A stretch of DNA of 38,610 nucleotides. It comes from an uncultured Pelagibacteraceae bacterium. GTDB lineage: Bacteria; Pseudomonadota; Alphaproteobacteria; Pelagibacterales; Pelagibacteraceae. The stretch is from NCBI GenBank assembly GCA_902627045.1, contig CACOHP010000006.1, forward strand, positions 1 through 38,610, read 5' to 3'. Shown piece by piece: positions 17,639-26,371 of this stretch (the first letter of the stretch is position 1; every line of letters starts with the position of its first letter). Position numbers and translations under genes: made by a program. The notes under the pieces are model-generated. The model had not been told where the DNA came from, made no database searches, and worked only from the letters and a program-made list of their open reading frames with translations.

Positions 17639-18351
17639 AACGTTTGGGAGTAAATATTGATCATGTTGCAACGTTGAGAAATGCAAGAGGTGAAATTCAT
17701 CCAGATCCAGTTTATTCTGCTAAATTTGCTAAAAAGGTTGGAGCAGACTCAATTACAATTCACTTAAGAGAAGATAGAAGACATATTAATGATACTGATG
17801 CTAAAAGAATATGTTCCATAAAAGGGTTACTAGTAAATCTAGAGATTTCAACAAATTCAGATATTGTGAAAAATGCAATAAAGATAAAGCCTAATTTTAT
17901 TTGTATTGTGCCCGAAAAGAGAAAAGAAATAACCACTGAAGGTGGTTTAGATTTGATTAGAAATAAAATCAAAATACAAAATATAATAAAAAAATTTAAA
18001 AGATTAAATATTAGAACAAGTCTTTTTGTTAACCCTTCATTAAAAGATATTAGAGTGTCTAAAGCAATTAATGCTGATTGTGTTGAAATTCATACAGGCA
18101 AATTATCTAATTTAGTAAAAAAAAAAAAAAATTTTTCTAAAGAACTAGAAAAAATTAAAAAATGTTCTTTTCTTGCAAATGATTTAGGAATAGAAGTTCA
18201 TGCGGGACATGGCCTTGATTATAAAACTACTAAAATCCTAACTAAAATAAAAGAGATTAAAGAGTTTAATATTGGGCATTTTATAATAGGAGAGTCAATT
18301 TTTTTTGGTTTAAAGAATGTAGTTAAAAAATTTAAGACTTTAATTAAATAA
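17635..18351 (+). CDS. pdxJ: Pyridoxine 5'-phosphate synthase
   Basis: PdxJ condenses 1-deoxyxylulose 5-phosphate with 3-amino-2-oxopropyl phosphate to make pyridoxine 5'-phosphate, the last step of de novo vitamin B6 synthesis. The 238-residue protein has LGVNIDHVATLRNARG (4-19), HPDPVYSA, ITIHLREDRRHI (41-52) and VHAGHGLDY near 191, which are characteristic. PLP is the cofactor of GlyA and MetY in the same window. A run of 15 A at 18117-18131 encodes part of a Lys-rich stretch (KKKKN) and leaves the frame intact. It overlaps pyrE by 4 bases and is followed after one base by acpS. Confidence 0.96.
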   Translation: MKRLGVNIDHVATLRNARGEIHPDPVYSAKFAKKVGADSITIHLREDRRHINDTDAKRICSIKGLLVNLEISTNSDIVKNAIKIKPNFICIVPEKRKEITTEGGLDLIRNKIKIQNIIKKFKRLNIRTSLFVNPSLKDIRVSKAINADCVEIHTGKLSNLVKKKKNFSKELEKIKKCSFLANDLGIEVHAGHGLDYKTTKILTKIKEIKEFNIGHFIIGESIFFGLKNVVKKFKTLIK

Positions 18352-18352
18352 C

Positions 18353-18739
18353 ATGAAAATTTTAGGCGTAGGAGTAGATATAATCAAAAATAATAGATTT
18401 AAAATTCTCACACAAAAAAAAAATTTTATCCTTCGAACTTTTAGTAAAAATGAAATAAATTTTTCTAAAAAAAAAAATACAAAAACAGCTTTTTTTGCAA
18501 AAAGATTCGCAGCGAAAGAGTCTTTTTCTAAATCCTTAGGTACTGGAATTAGAGATGATCTTAACTTCAAAGACATTGAGATTCTAAATGATAAATTAGG
18601 AAAGCCTTATTTTCGAAAAACGAAAAAAATTAACAATCTTATTTATAAAAAATTTAAAGTTAAAAAGTATAATTTGTTTCTTTCAATTTCTGATGAAAAA
18701 GACTATTCAATAGCATTTACAATTATTCAAAGACAATAA
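18353..18739 (+). CDS. acpS: Holo-[acyl-carrier-protein] synthase
   Basis: AcpS transfers 4'-phosphopantetheine from CoA to apo-acyl carrier protein. The 128-residue protein is of standard length and shows GVGVDII (5-11, with the metal-binding Asp), RTFSKNEI, and RFAAKESFSKSLGTG (with the second metal ligand Glu). The C-terminal LFLSISDEKDYSIAFTI matches the family end. It begins one base after pdxJ and overlaps lepB by one base, consistent with one operon. Confidence 0.95.
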   Translation: MKILGVGVDIIKNNRFKILTQKKNFILRTFSKNEINFSKKKNTKTAFFAKRFAAKESFSKSLGTGIRDDLNFKDIEILNDKLGKPYFRKTKKINNLIYKKFKVKKYNLFLSISDEKDYSIAFTIIQRQ

Positions 18740-19473
18740 TGTTCAATAAAAATTTTTTAATCGAAAACGCCAAAACATTGCTTTATGCATTAATAATAGC
18801 TATTTTCATAAGGTCTATAATTATTCAACCATTTTATATACCTTCCTCATCGATGGAACCAAACCTTTTAGTTGGTGACAGATTATTTGTAAGTAAATAT
18901 TCTTTTGGATATAGTAAACATTCATTCCCATTTAGTCCCCCCATCTTTAAGGGCAGAATTTTTTTTAATGAGCCTAAAAGAGGGGATGTAATTGTTTTTA
19001 AAACTCCAGCAGACAATAGAACTGATTATATAAAAAGATTAATAGGTGTCCCAGGGGATAAAATTCAATTTATAAATTCAGAATTATACATAAATAATAA
19101 TATAATTTTTAGAAATAAAACATCTGATGAAGATAAAATTTTTTGTGGAAGAAAAAGAGTAGATGTTTTTTCTTTCAAAGAAAAATTGCCTAATGGCTAT
19201 GATTATAAAACAGTTTATTTTAAAAATGGATCGTTTCAAAATTCTGATATTTTTGTGGTACCCGAAGATAATTACTTCTTTTTAGGAGACAACAGAGACT
19301 GTTCAAAAGATAGCAGATATTTATCAAGTGTAGGCTATGTTCATAAAGATAATCTAGTAGGCAAGGCACAGTTTATTTTCTTTTCTTCAGATCGATCATT
19401 TGGAAGCATTTTCTATTTTTGGAAATGGAATCAGTCAATTCGATTTGATAGATTTTTTAAAAAGATTAGATAA
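18739..19473 (+). CDS. lepB: Signal peptidase I
   Basis: This 244-residue inner-membrane serine protease removes signal peptides from exported proteins. One N-terminal membrane helix (about 10-30) is followed by the catalytic Ser38 in PSSSMEPNLLVGD, the general-base Lys99 in DYIKRLIGVPGD, and box E GDNRDCSKDSRYL. The length is similar to alphaproteobacterial LepB and shorter than the E. coli enzyme, which has an additional helix. It overlaps acpS and rnc by one base each. Confidence 0.96.
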   Translation: MFNKNFLIENAKTLLYALIIAIFIRSIIIQPFYIPSSSMEPNLLVGDRLFVSKYSFGYSKHSFPFSPPIFKGRIFFNEPKRGDVIVFKTPADNRTDYIKRLIGVPGDKIQFINSELYINNNIIFRNKTSDEDKIFCGRKRVDVFSFKEKLPNGYDYKTVYFKNGSFQNSDIFVVPEDNYFFLGDNRDCSKDSRYLSSVGYVHKDNLVGKAQFIFFSSDRSFGSIFYFWKWNQSIRFDRFFKKIR

Positions 19474-20135
19474 TGAAAAAACTCTATACAAATCTTGAAA
19501 AAAAATTAGGTGTAAATTTTAAAGATAAAAATCTTTTAGTAAAATCTTTGACACATAAAAGTTTTGACAATCAAGATAATAACGAAAAAATTGAATTTTT
19601 GGGGGACAGAGTATTGGGTCTCATTATTGCTAAAAAACTCTTAGAAATTTACCCAAACGAGAAAGAAGGAGTATTAGATAAAAAATTTGCATCACTAGTT
19701 AACAGAAGAACTTGTTTACAAATTGCGAATGAAATTGAACTTGAAAAATATATATTAATTTTTAGACCGAAAAATAAGAAAATAATTATTGAAGATAAAG
19801 TTATCGCTGATAGTTGTGAAGCCCTAATAGGTGCTATTTATTTAGACAGAGGTTTTACAACAGTAGAAAAAATTATTCTAAATTTATGGAAAAAACATTT
19901 AGACAGAAGTGTAATTACAGAAATTGATGCTAAAACAAAATTACAAGAATTGTCTCTTAAAAAATTTAAAAAATTACCAATTTATAAATTAATATCTAAT
20001 ACTGGTCCAAGACACAAACCTTTATTCAGGGTTGGAGTCAAGTTATTTAATACAAAATTATTTATATCTGAAGGTAGATCAAAAAAAGATGCAGAACAAA
20101 ATGCAGCAATACTCTGTTTGAAAAATATTATTTAA
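19473..20135 (+). CDS. rnc: Ribonuclease III
   Basis: A 220-residue double-strand-specific endoribonuclease that processes rRNA precursors and structured RNAs. The RNase III signature NEKIEFLGDRVLGLIIA lies near 37-53, the second acidic motif DSCEALIGAIYLDRG near 113-127, and a double-stranded RNA-binding domain from about 150 to the end (DAKTKLQELSLKKF ... SKKDAEQNAAILCL). It follows lepB with a one-base overlap. In most proteobacteria the next gene is era; here recO follows after only 2 bases. Confidence 0.96.
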   Translation: MKKLYTNLEKKLGVNFKDKNLLVKSLTHKSFDNQDNNEKIEFLGDRVLGLIIAKKLLEIYPNEKEGVLDKKFASLVNRRTCLQIANEIELEKYILIFRPKNKKIIIEDKVIADSCEALIGAIYLDRGFTTVEKIILNLWKKHLDRSVITEIDAKTKLQELSLKKFKKLPIYKLISNTGPRHKPLFRVGVKLFNTKLFISEGRSKKDAEQNAAILCLKNII

Positions 20136-20137
20136 TT

Positions 20138-20818
20138 ATGACTTGGGATGATGAAGGTTTTTTAATATCAAAAAATAAATATAGTGAAAATTCATTAATT
20201 GTTGAAATTTTTACCAAAAATCACGGAAAAACATCAGGGATTATCTTTGGAGGAACCTCGAAAAAAATAAAAAATTATCTTCAGTTAGGAAATCAATTAT
20301 ATGTAAATTATTACTCAAAAACAGAAAATAAGATTGGTAATTTTAAAATAGAAATACTAAAGGCCTACACCCCAATTTTTTTTGATAATTATAGAAAATT
20401 ATTATGCATTTTTTCCGCTTTTCAATTAATTAAAATTTTAACTGCTGAGTCCCAAATAAATTTGAAGATTTATGGTTTAATCGAAAAGTTTTATATTTTA
20501 TTAAAAAAAGAAAATTGGATAAGAAATTATATATTTTGGGAATTGGAATTGTTTAAAGTTGTTGGTTATGATCTTGAATTAAAAAATTTGGTAAAAAAAG
20601 AACTTATTAATAATGAAGTTAAATATTTAGTAAAATCTGCAAAAGAGAACAAAATTGTTCCAAATTTTTTAATAGAGAATAGTCAAGATTTTTTAAATGA
20701 GAAAATTTTGATTGATGGATTAAAACTAGTTGGTGATTATTTAGAAAAAAGTATATTAAAACCCAATAATATTAATTATCCATTAAATAGGTTAAGGTTT
20801 TTAAATACATTTAAATAA
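20138..20818 (+). CDS. recO: DNA repair protein RecO
   Basis: RecO binds single-stranded DNA and, with RecR, loads RecA in the RecFOR pathway. The 226-residue protein begins MTWDDEGFLISKNKYSENS, the typical alphaproteobacterial start, followed by an OB-fold (about 1-80) containing HGKTSGIIFGG. The rest is helical. Cysteines of the zinc-finger found in many RecO proteins are not visible in the C-terminal region (the segment around 150-185 has none). Position downstream of rnc supports the call. It ends one base before the facing hemB stop. Confidence 0.88.
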   Translation: MTWDDEGFLISKNKYSENSLIVEIFTKNHGKTSGIIFGGTSKKIKNYLQLGNQLYVNYYSKTENKIGNFKIEILKAYTPIFFDNYRKLLCIFSAFQLIKILTAESQINLKIYGLIEKFYILLKKENWIRNYIFWELELFKVVGYDLELKNLVKKELINNEVKYLVKSAKENKIVPNFLIENSQDFLNEKILIDGLKLVGDYLEKSILKPNNINYPLNRLRFLNTFK

Positions 20819-21808
20819 TCAATCTAATATTTTGTCAATTTTATCTGCGTAATAACTCACAATTGCATTAGCACCCGATCGTTTGAACGAAATAAGACTT
20901 TCCAAAATAGCATCATTAGTTATAAAACCTTTATTAATAGCATTCGACAATAAAGTATACTCACCTGATACTTGATAAGCAAATACAGGTATTTTAAATT
21001 TTTCTTTCACCGATTTTATAATATCTAAATATGGCATACCTGGTTTAACCATTACCATATCGGCACCTTCTTTAATATCTAACGCAACTTCCCTTAAGGC
21101 CTCATCGCTATTTCTAAAATCCATTTGATAATTTTTTTTATTCCCCTTTAAGATATTTTTAGAGCCAACTGCATCTCTAAAAGGGCCATAGAAACTTGAA
21201 GAATACTTAACAGCATATGATAAAATTTGTGTCATTTTATAACCATTTTTATCTAGTGATTTTCTGATACCACCTATTCTCCCATCCATCATATCGGATG
21301 GTGCTATTACATCACATCCCATTTGAGCTTGTAACAATGATTGTTTTATTAAAATTTCAACTGTTTCATCATTCAAAACATATTTATTTTTCACTAATCC
21401 ATCTTGTCCATGTGAAGTATACGGGTCCAGAGCAACATCACACATAACCCCGATCTCATTTCGATATTTTTTTTTGATTAACTTTAGAGCTTTGCAAACT
21501 AAATTGTCTTCGTTTAAAGCTTCAGTTCCAAATTTATTTTTATCTATTTTATTAGTATAAGGAAATAAAGCAATCATTGGCAGTTTTAATTTGAGCGCTT
21601 TATCAATGACAAGGCTTAATTTATCTAATGAATAACGATATACTCCTGGCATAGAACTAATACTTTGTTTCTTATTTTTTCCATTTGTGAGAAATACTGG
21701 TAGTATAAAATCGCTAGGAGAAAGATTGTTCTCAGCTATTAATCTTCTAGACCAATCATTCTTACGACTTCTTCTTAGTCTTAAATTAGGAAAATTACCA
21801 GTAATCAT
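20819..21808 (-). CDS. hemB: Porphobilinogen synthase (delta-aminolevulinate dehydratase)
   Basis: HemB joins two 5-aminolevulinate molecules to porphobilinogen in heme synthesis. The 329-residue protein has both active-site lysines, Lys201 (AVKYSSSFYGPFRDA) and the Schiff-base Lys255 (MVKPGMPYLD). The metal motif is CDVALDPYTSHGQDG (123-137): aspartates rather than the three-cysteine zinc cluster, so it belongs to the Mg2+-dependent type common in alphaproteobacteria. The ATG at 21808 has no ribosome-binding site and a TATAAT lies six bases upstream. It faces recO with no gap and is divergent from the oxygenase gene. Heme from this path also feeds CtaA. Confidence 0.97.
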   Translation of the reverse strand: MITGNFPNLRLRRSRKNDWSRRLIAENNLSPSDFILPVFLTNGKNKKQSISSMPGVYRYSLDKLSLVIDKALKLKLPMIALFPYTNKIDKNKFGTEALNEDNLVCKALKLIKKKYRNEIGVMCDVALDPYTSHGQDGLVKNKYVLNDETVEILIKQSLLQAQMGCDVIAPSDMMDGRIGGIRKSLDKNGYKMTQILSYAVKYSSSFYGPFRDAVGSKNILKGNKKNYQMDFRNSDEALREVALDIKEGADMVMVKPGMPYLDIIKSVKEKFKIPVFAYQVSGEYTLLSNAINKGFITNDAILESLISFKRSGANAIVSYYADKIDKILD

Positions 21809-21814
21809 AGTTTA

Positions 21815-21820
21815 ATTATA
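21815..21820 (-). promoter_or_regulatory. Candidate -10 element (TATAAT) for hemB
   Basis: On the minus strand TATAAT runs from 21820 to 21815, six bases before the hemB ATG (21808). No ribosome-binding site fits in the gap and no good -35 is seen. A second TATAAT on the plus strand (21823-21828) could serve the divergent oxygenase gene, leaving a plus-strand leader of about 65 bases. Confidence 0.35.
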
Positions 21821-21852
21821 TTTATAATGTGCGACAAATGTTATATACAAAT

Positions 21853-21870
21853 ATATCTTAAAAAAGATAT
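21853..21870. repeat. Small hairpin in the hemB/oxygenase gap
   Basis: ATATCTT (21853-21859) and AAGATAT (21864-21870) are a perfect 7-bp inverted repeat with an AAAA loop, 30 bases before the start of the oxygenase gene and within its probable leader. It is not followed by a U-run, so it is not an intrinsic terminator. It may be a regulatory leader structure, or chance in AT-rich DNA. Confidence 0.3.
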
Positions 21871-21899
21871 TAAACAACACCAGGAAACAATAAACTACA

Positions 21900-22490
21900 A
21901 TGAATTTAAATTTTGATGATTTCCAAAAACAAAATGTAAAGTTTGACATAGTCAAACTTCAGGAGGCATACAAACAAGTTTTGGCAATAAAAGGATTTAC
22001 AGGTGTTAATGGAGTATCAAATTTTGGAGCAATATCATTAACTCAAATTCCAGGGGATCCAGACTCAATAAAAGGCAATAAAGCAAGAGGTGTGTTTTGG
22101 ACAAAACCAGATTCTAGTGGAAAAGAGGCAAGAAGAGATGAAATGATAGATGAAGCAGCTTATTCTGAATTTATCCATGATTATAAAAACACTTATTTTA
22201 AAGAAGTCTTTGATGTTCTTTCATCTAAATACAAACTTGGAAGAGTTAGAGTTTTACTTAAAGAACCCAGATCAACATTAAGTTGGCATAGAGATCCAGA
22301 ACCAAGACTACATATTCCAATTATAACAAACCCAGGGTCAATAATGGTTATAGACAATGTCGCGAAACATATGCCAGCGGATGGTTCTGTCTGGATAACT
22401 AACAATACAAAATATCACAACGCCTTTAATGGTGGTGAAGAAGATAGAATCCATTTAGTTGCTTGTGTTTTGGATTATAAATTTAATTAA
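21900..22490 (+). CDS. Aspartyl/asparaginyl beta-hydroxylase-like 2-oxoglutarate/Fe(II) oxygenase
   Basis: A 196-residue soluble protein with the double-stranded beta-helix oxygenase motif: His130-x-Asp132 (WHRDPEPRLHIPI) as the facial iron ligands, distal His173 (KYHNAFNGG), and Arg183 ten residues later (EDRIHLV), in the position that binds 2-oxoglutarate. The PRLHIPIITN and NNTKYHNAFN pattern matches the Asp_Arg_Hydrox family. The substrate is unknown: peptide or protein hydroxylation, or a free amino acid or small molecule, are all possible. AGGAA at 21882-21886 could act as the ribosome-binding site. It stands divergent from hemB and directly upstream of rpiB. Confidence 0.8.
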   Translation: MNLNFDDFQKQNVKFDIVKLQEAYKQVLAIKGFTGVNGVSNFGAISLTQIPGDPDSIKGNKARGVFWTKPDSSGKEARRDEMIDEAAYSEFIHDYKNTYFKEVFDVLSSKYKLGRVRVLLKEPRSTLSWHRDPEPRLHIPIITNPGSIMVIDNVAKHMPADGSVWITNNTKYHNAFNGGEEDRIHLVACVLDYKFN

Positions 22491-22491
22491 C

Positions 22492-22917
22492 TTGAAAAAG
22501 GTATTTATTTCATCAGATCACGCGGGATATCAGTTAAAGGAACAAATTAAAAAAAAATTTCATAAAAAATTTATTTTTGAAGATTTGGGAACCTATGACT
22601 CAAAAAACTCCGTGAATTATCCAGATTATGCACATAGTCTTTGTAAAAAAGTGAGTAAAAATTATAAGAATATGGGGATATTAGTGTGTGGATCGGGTAT
22701 GGGAATGTCAATGGCAGCCAATAAACATAAGAAAATACGAGCTGCAGTGTGCTATTCAGTAAAAAATACGAAATTATCCAGATTACATAACAATGCAAAT
22801 ATAATTACATTAGGTTCTAGATTGACAAAAAAAGATACAGCATTTAAATGTATATCTGTGTTTTTTAATACAAATTTTGAGGGTGGAAGACACAAAAAAA
22901 GAGTTAAAAAAATATAG
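22492..22917 (+). CDS. rpiB: Ribose 5-phosphate isomerase B
   Basis: RpiB interconverts ribose 5-phosphate and ribulose 5-phosphate; the latter is the substrate of RibB downstream. The TTG at 22492, one base after the preceding stop, gives the expected start MKKVFISSDHAGYQLK; longer in-frame starts only add a tail overlapping the oxygenase gene. The 141-residue protein has SDHAGYQLKEQI (8-19), the catalytic Cys66 in ILVCGSGMGMSMAANK and RLHNNANIITLGSRL. It belongs to the RpiB/LacAB family. The TTG start lacks a clear ribosome-binding site, so translational coupling to the oxygenase is likely. Confidence 0.93.
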   Translation: MKKVFISSDHAGYQLKEQIKKKFHKKFIFEDLGTYDSKNSVNYPDYAHSLCKKVSKNYKNMGILVCGSGMGMSMAANKHKKIRAAVCYSVKNTKLSRLHNNANIITLGSRLTKKDTAFKCISVFFNTNFEGGRHKKRVKKI

Positions 22918-22923
22918 ATAATT

Positions 22924-24237
22924 ATGTCAAGTGAAACTAAATATATAAATTCAAATTATAAAGATTTTTTTGAAAAAAGTTTATCTCAATCTGACCCAGA
23001 TTTATTTAAAGCAATTAATGATGAATTAGTTAGACAACAAAACCATATTGAACTTATAGCTTCTGAAAATATTGTTTCTCAGGCAGTGTTAGAAGCTCAA
23101 GGTTCAGTGCTAACAAACAAATATGCTGAGGGATATCCGGGTAAGAGATATTATAATGGATGTGAACATGTAGACGTAGCTGAGAAATTAGCTTTAGAAA
23201 GAATCAAAAAACTTTTTAACTGCGAGTATGCAAATGTGCAACCACATTCTGGAGCGCAAGCAAATGGAGCTGTATTTTTAGCTCTACTTAAACCTAACGA
23301 TACATTTATGGGTATGAGCCTAAATTCTGGAGGTCATATTACTCATGGGTTAAAAATTTCAATGTCTGGAAAGTGGTTTAATGCAATTAGTTACGATGTA
23401 GATAAAAAATCAGAGTTAATAGATTATGAAAATGTAGAGAAATTAGCTTTAGAACATAAACCTAAATTAATTATTGCTGGAGGTAGCGCATATTCGAGAG
23501 TAATTGATTTTAAAAGATTTCGTGAAATAGCAGATAAGGTTGGTGCATACTTAATGGTTGACATGGCTCATTTTTCTGGTCTTGTTGCAGGTAAGGGATA
23601 CCCAAACCCATGTGATTATGCGCATGTTGTTACTTCAACTACACACAAAGTTTTTAGAAGTGCTAGAGGTGGTATAATTTTATCAAATGATCTTGATCTA
23701 GGAAAAAAGTTTGATACAGCAGTGTTTCCTGGATACCAAGGTGGACCGCTTATGCACATAATTGCTGCAAAAGCTGCTGGTTTTTTCGAAGCACTTAAAC
23801 CAGAATTTCAAGTATATATAAAGAATGTTTTATCTAATGCTAAAATGTTGGCTGAAACTTTAAAAAACAATGGATTTAAAATTTACTCTGGTGGCACAGA
23901 TACCCACTTAATGTTAGTTGATTTAAGACCTTTCAATGTTAAGGGGAATGTAGCCTCTGAAAGCCTGTGTAGAGCAAACATTACTTGTAATAAAAATGGA
24001 ATTCCTTTCGACACTGAAAAACCTATGATCACATCAGGCATAAGACTTGGTTCTCAAGCAGCAACAACAAGAGGATTTGGTTTAAAAGAATTTGAGAAAG
24101 TTGGTAATTTAATCACAAAAGTAATAAGAGGTTTATCTAACAATCCTGAGGATAATAGTAGAGTTGAGGAAGAAGTTAGAAATGAAGTTATAAGTTTGTG
24201 TTCAAATTTCCCAATTTATAAAAATCTCAATAAATGA
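22924..24237 (+). CDS. glyA: Serine hydroxymethyltransferase
   Basis: GlyA is a PLP enzyme that interconverts serine plus tetrahydrofolate with glycine plus methylene-tetrahydrofolate. The 437-residue protein carries [12 protein letters not shown] (41-52), [16 protein letters not shown] (65-80), [11 protein letters not shown] (213-223) and the PLP Lys242 in [14 protein letters not shown]. Together with sarcosine oxidase it ties glycine and serine to the one-carbon pool. Length is slightly above the E. coli enzyme. The gap to rpiB is only six bases, so no glycine riboswitch can be upstream. It overlaps nrdR by four bases (ATGA). Confidence 0.98.
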   Translation: MSSETKYINSNYKDFFEKSLSQSDPDLFKAINDELVRQQNHIELIASENIVSQAVLEAQGSVLTNKYAEGYPGKRYYNGCEHVDVAEKLALERIKKLFNCEYANVQPHSGAQANGAVFLALLKPNDTFMGMSLNSGGHITHGLKISMSGKWFNAISYDVDKKSELIDYENVEKLALEHKPKLIIAGGSAYSRVIDFKRFREIADKVGAYLMVDMAHFSGLVAGKGYPNPCDYAHVVTSTTHKVFRSARGGIILSNDLDLGKKFDTAVFPGYQGGPLMHIIAAKAAGFFEALKPEFQVYIKNVLSNAKMLAETLKNNGFKIYSGGTDTHLMLVDLRPFNVKGNVASESLCRANITCNKNGIPFDTEKPMITSGIRLGSQAATTRGFGLKEFEKVGNLITKVIRGLSNNPEDNSRVEEEVRNEVISLCSNFPIYKNLNK

Positions 24238-24692
24238 TTTGTTCCATATGTAAGAAGGGTGAAACTTCGGTTGTAGATTCTCGTCCCACCGAAGATGGAA
24301 CTGCTATTCGAAGAAGAAGACTTTGCGTTTGTGGAGCTAGATTTACAACATTCGAGAGAGTCCAATTTAGAGAAATCATGGTAGTAAAGAAGAATGGAAG
24401 AAAATCTACATTTGATAGAGATAAATTAGCTAAATCAATTTTTATTGCTTTAAAAAAAAGACCAATTGACGTTGAAACAATCGAAAAGTTTATAAGTCGT
24501 ATATCTAGATCTTTAGAGGAAATGGGGCAAAGTGAAATATCCTCGAGCACTATTGGAACAATGGTTATGGAGGGACTAAAAGAGCTGGATCCAGTCGCAT
24601 ATGTTAGATTTGCATCTGTTTATAGAAATTTTAGAGAAGAAAAAGATTTTATACAATTTGTGGACAAGATAGATGTCTACAAAAAAAGATAA
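24234..24692 (+). CDS. nrdR: Ribonucleotide reductase regulator NrdR, with altered zinc ribbon
   Basis: NrdR is an ATP/dATP-sensing repressor that binds NrdR boxes before ribonucleotide reductase genes. The 152-residue protein has the zinc ribbon (1-43), then an ATP-cone domain (about 49-139: [21 protein letters not shown] and [14 protein letters not shown]). The first zinc knuckle is Cys3-x2-Cys6, but the second is Cys31-x-Cys33 ([12 protein letters not shown]) rather than the family's usual CxxC: one residue is missing. Gene order glyA-nrdR-ribD is a conserved alphaproteobacterial arrangement. It overlaps glyA by 4 and ribD by 20 bases. Confidence 0.95.
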   Translation: MICSICKKGETSVVDSRPTEDGTAIRRRRLCVCGARFTTFERVQFREIMVVKKNGRKSTFDRDKLAKSIFIALKKRPIDVETIEKFISRISRSLEEMGQSEISSSTIGTMVMEGLKELDPVAYVRFASVYRNFREEKDFIQFVDKIDVYKKR

Positions 24693-25776
24693 TTTTACAC
24701 TAAAAGATAAGAAACTTATGAAACTTGCTTTAGATTTAGCAAGGGCTAGAAAAGGTCTAACTGGTGATAATCCATCTGTTGGATGTGTAATTGTTAAAAA
24801 AGGAAAAATTATTTCTATAGGTCAAACTGGGTATGGAGGCAGACCTCATGCTGAACATAATGCTATTTCTAATTGTTTTGAAGATCCGAAAGACTCTAAA
24901 ATGTATATTACCTTGGAGCCATGCAATCATTATGGAAAAACACCTCCATGTACTAAGAATATAATAAGAAATCAAATTCGTGAAGTTTATTATCCAATTG
25001 AAGATATTGACTTAAAGGTGAAAGGTAAAAGTTCTTCGATTTTAGAAAATAGTAACATTAAAGTCAAAAAGGGTCTTTTAAGAAAAGAAGCACTAAATTT
25101 ATATAAATCATATCACATTAATAGAAAAAAAAAATTACCTTATATAATTGGAAAAATTGCATTATCAAAAAATAAGATTATTTATAGTGACACAACAAAA
25201 AGAATTACTAATAAAATATCTGATAAATTGACTCATTATCTAAGATTTAAAAGTGACGGTATTTTAATTACGAGCAAAACATTAAATATAGATAATCCAA
25301 AACTTAATTGTAGGCTTGAGGGGTATACCAAATTTTCTCCAAAAAGAATTATTTTAGATAAAAATTTAAAAATCAATTTAAAAAGTTATGTCGTAAAGTC
25401 TATAAAAAACGAAAATACTATTATCTTCCACAATTCAAATGATAAAACCAAAAAAAAATTTTTAACAAAAAAAGGAGCTTTTTTGATAAATCAACCTACC
25501 CAAAAAAATAAAAATTTTGATTTAAAAAAAATTCTTAAAAAATTATATATGTTAGGAATTAAAAATCTTTTAGTTGAGGGAGGCGATAAATTAACAAAAA
25601 GTTTTATTCAAAAAAGAATATTTAATGAATTTTATACGTTCAAAAGTTCAGAAAATTTATCAAAAGAAAATAAATATGTAAATTTTACATCTTTTGATAT
25701 CTTAAATACAAAATATGATAGATATAAAACAAATTTTAAATTAGGCACTGATAAAATAACAATCTATAAGAATTAA
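24673..25776 (+). CDS. ribD: Riboflavin biosynthesis deaminase/reductase RibD
   Basis: A 367-residue bifunctional enzyme that deaminates the pyrimidine product of GTP cyclohydrolase II and reduces its ribosyl side chain. The N-terminal deaminase (about 11-150) has the zinc site RPHAEHNAI (His59, Glu61) and [12 protein letters not shown] (Cys84, Cys93). The C-terminal reductase (about 155-367) has [18 protein letters not shown] and LLVEGGDKL. The reductase region is rich in lysine and more divergent than the deaminase. The ATG at 24673 overlaps nrdR by 20 bases. ribE follows after one base. No FMN riboswitch can fit upstream. Confidence 0.95.
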   Translation: MSTKKDNFTLKDKKLMKLALDLARARKGLTGDNPSVGCVIVKKGKIISIGQTGYGGRPHAEHNAISNCFEDPKDSKMYITLEPCNHYGKTPPCTKNIIRNQIREVYYPIEDIDLKVKGKSSSILENSNIKVKKGLLRKEALNLYKSYHINRKKKLPYIIGKIALSKNKIIYSDTTKRITNKISDKLTHYLRFKSDGILITSKTLNIDNPKLNCRLEGYTKFSPKRIILDKNLKINLKSYVVKSIKNENTIIFHNSNDKTKKKFLTKKGAFLINQPTQKNKNFDLKKILKKLYMLGIKNLLVEGGDKLTKSFIQKRIFNEFYTFKSSENLSKENKYVNFTSFDILNTKYDRYKTNFKLGTDKITIYKN

Positions 25777-25777
25777 C

Positions 25778-26371
25778 ATGTTTAACGGTATTATATTTAA
25801 CAAAGGTTCAATTACTAAGATACTTAAAAGGCCTAAAGGTATTAATATATTTATAAAATCAGATCTAACATTAAGTATGAGGGATATAGGTGTTTCTATA
25901 GCTTGTGATGGAGTTTGCCTTACTCTTATATCAATTAAAAATAAGATTATGGAGTTCTATCTTTCAGATGAAACAATTAAACGTTCTAAATTTAACTATA
26001 TTAAATTAAAAGATAAGATAAATCTAGAACTTCCACTTAAATATGGTCAAAAAATTTCAGGTCATATTTGTCAGGGTCACGTTGATACTATCGGAAAAAT
26101 ATTAAGTATAAAAAAAATTGACAAATCTTACTTATTTGATTTTCAAATTAGTAAAAAAGAGAAAAAAAATATTATTGAAAAAGCTTCCATTAGTATAAAT
26201 GGTATTTCTTTAACAATTTCAAAGGTAACAGGTAAAGGTTTTCAAATCTGGATTATTCCTCACACATATAAATTAACAAATTTATCATCTCTTAAAAAAG
26301 GAAGTTTAGTTAATGTTGAGATAGATATTCTCTCAAAATACGTTAGGAATTATTTTTATGAAAAAAAATAA
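25778..26371 (+). CDS. ribE: Riboflavin synthase alpha chain
   Basis: Riboflavin synthase dismutates two 6,7-dimethyl-8-ribityllumazine molecules to riboflavin. The 197-residue protein shows the internal duplication of the family: two related beta-barrel halves, with ACDGVCLTLIS in the first and SINGISLTISK in the second, and GHICQGHVDTIG at the junction. The start MFNGIIFNKGSI is typical. It follows ribD by one base and overlaps the next gene by 14 bases, so the rib block is translationally coupled. Confidence 0.95.
   Translation: MFNGIIFNKGSITKILKRPKGINIFIKSDLTLSMRDIGVSIACDGVCLTLISIKNKIMEFYLSDETIKRSKFNYIKLKDKINLELPLKYGQKISGHICQGHVDTIGKILSIKKIDKSYLFDFQISKKEKKNIIEKASISINGISLTISKVTGKGFQIWIIPHTYKLTNLSSLKKGSLVNVEIDILSKYVRNYFYEKK

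Noticed and set aside
22918-22923. Glycine riboswitch before glyA
   Set aside because: Only six bases separate rpiB from glyA, and no aptamer sequence was seen in the preceding coding region.
24660-25780. FMN riboswitch controlling the rib genes
   Set aside because: ribD overlaps nrdR, ribE follows ribD by one base, and the FMN aptamer motifs are not present.
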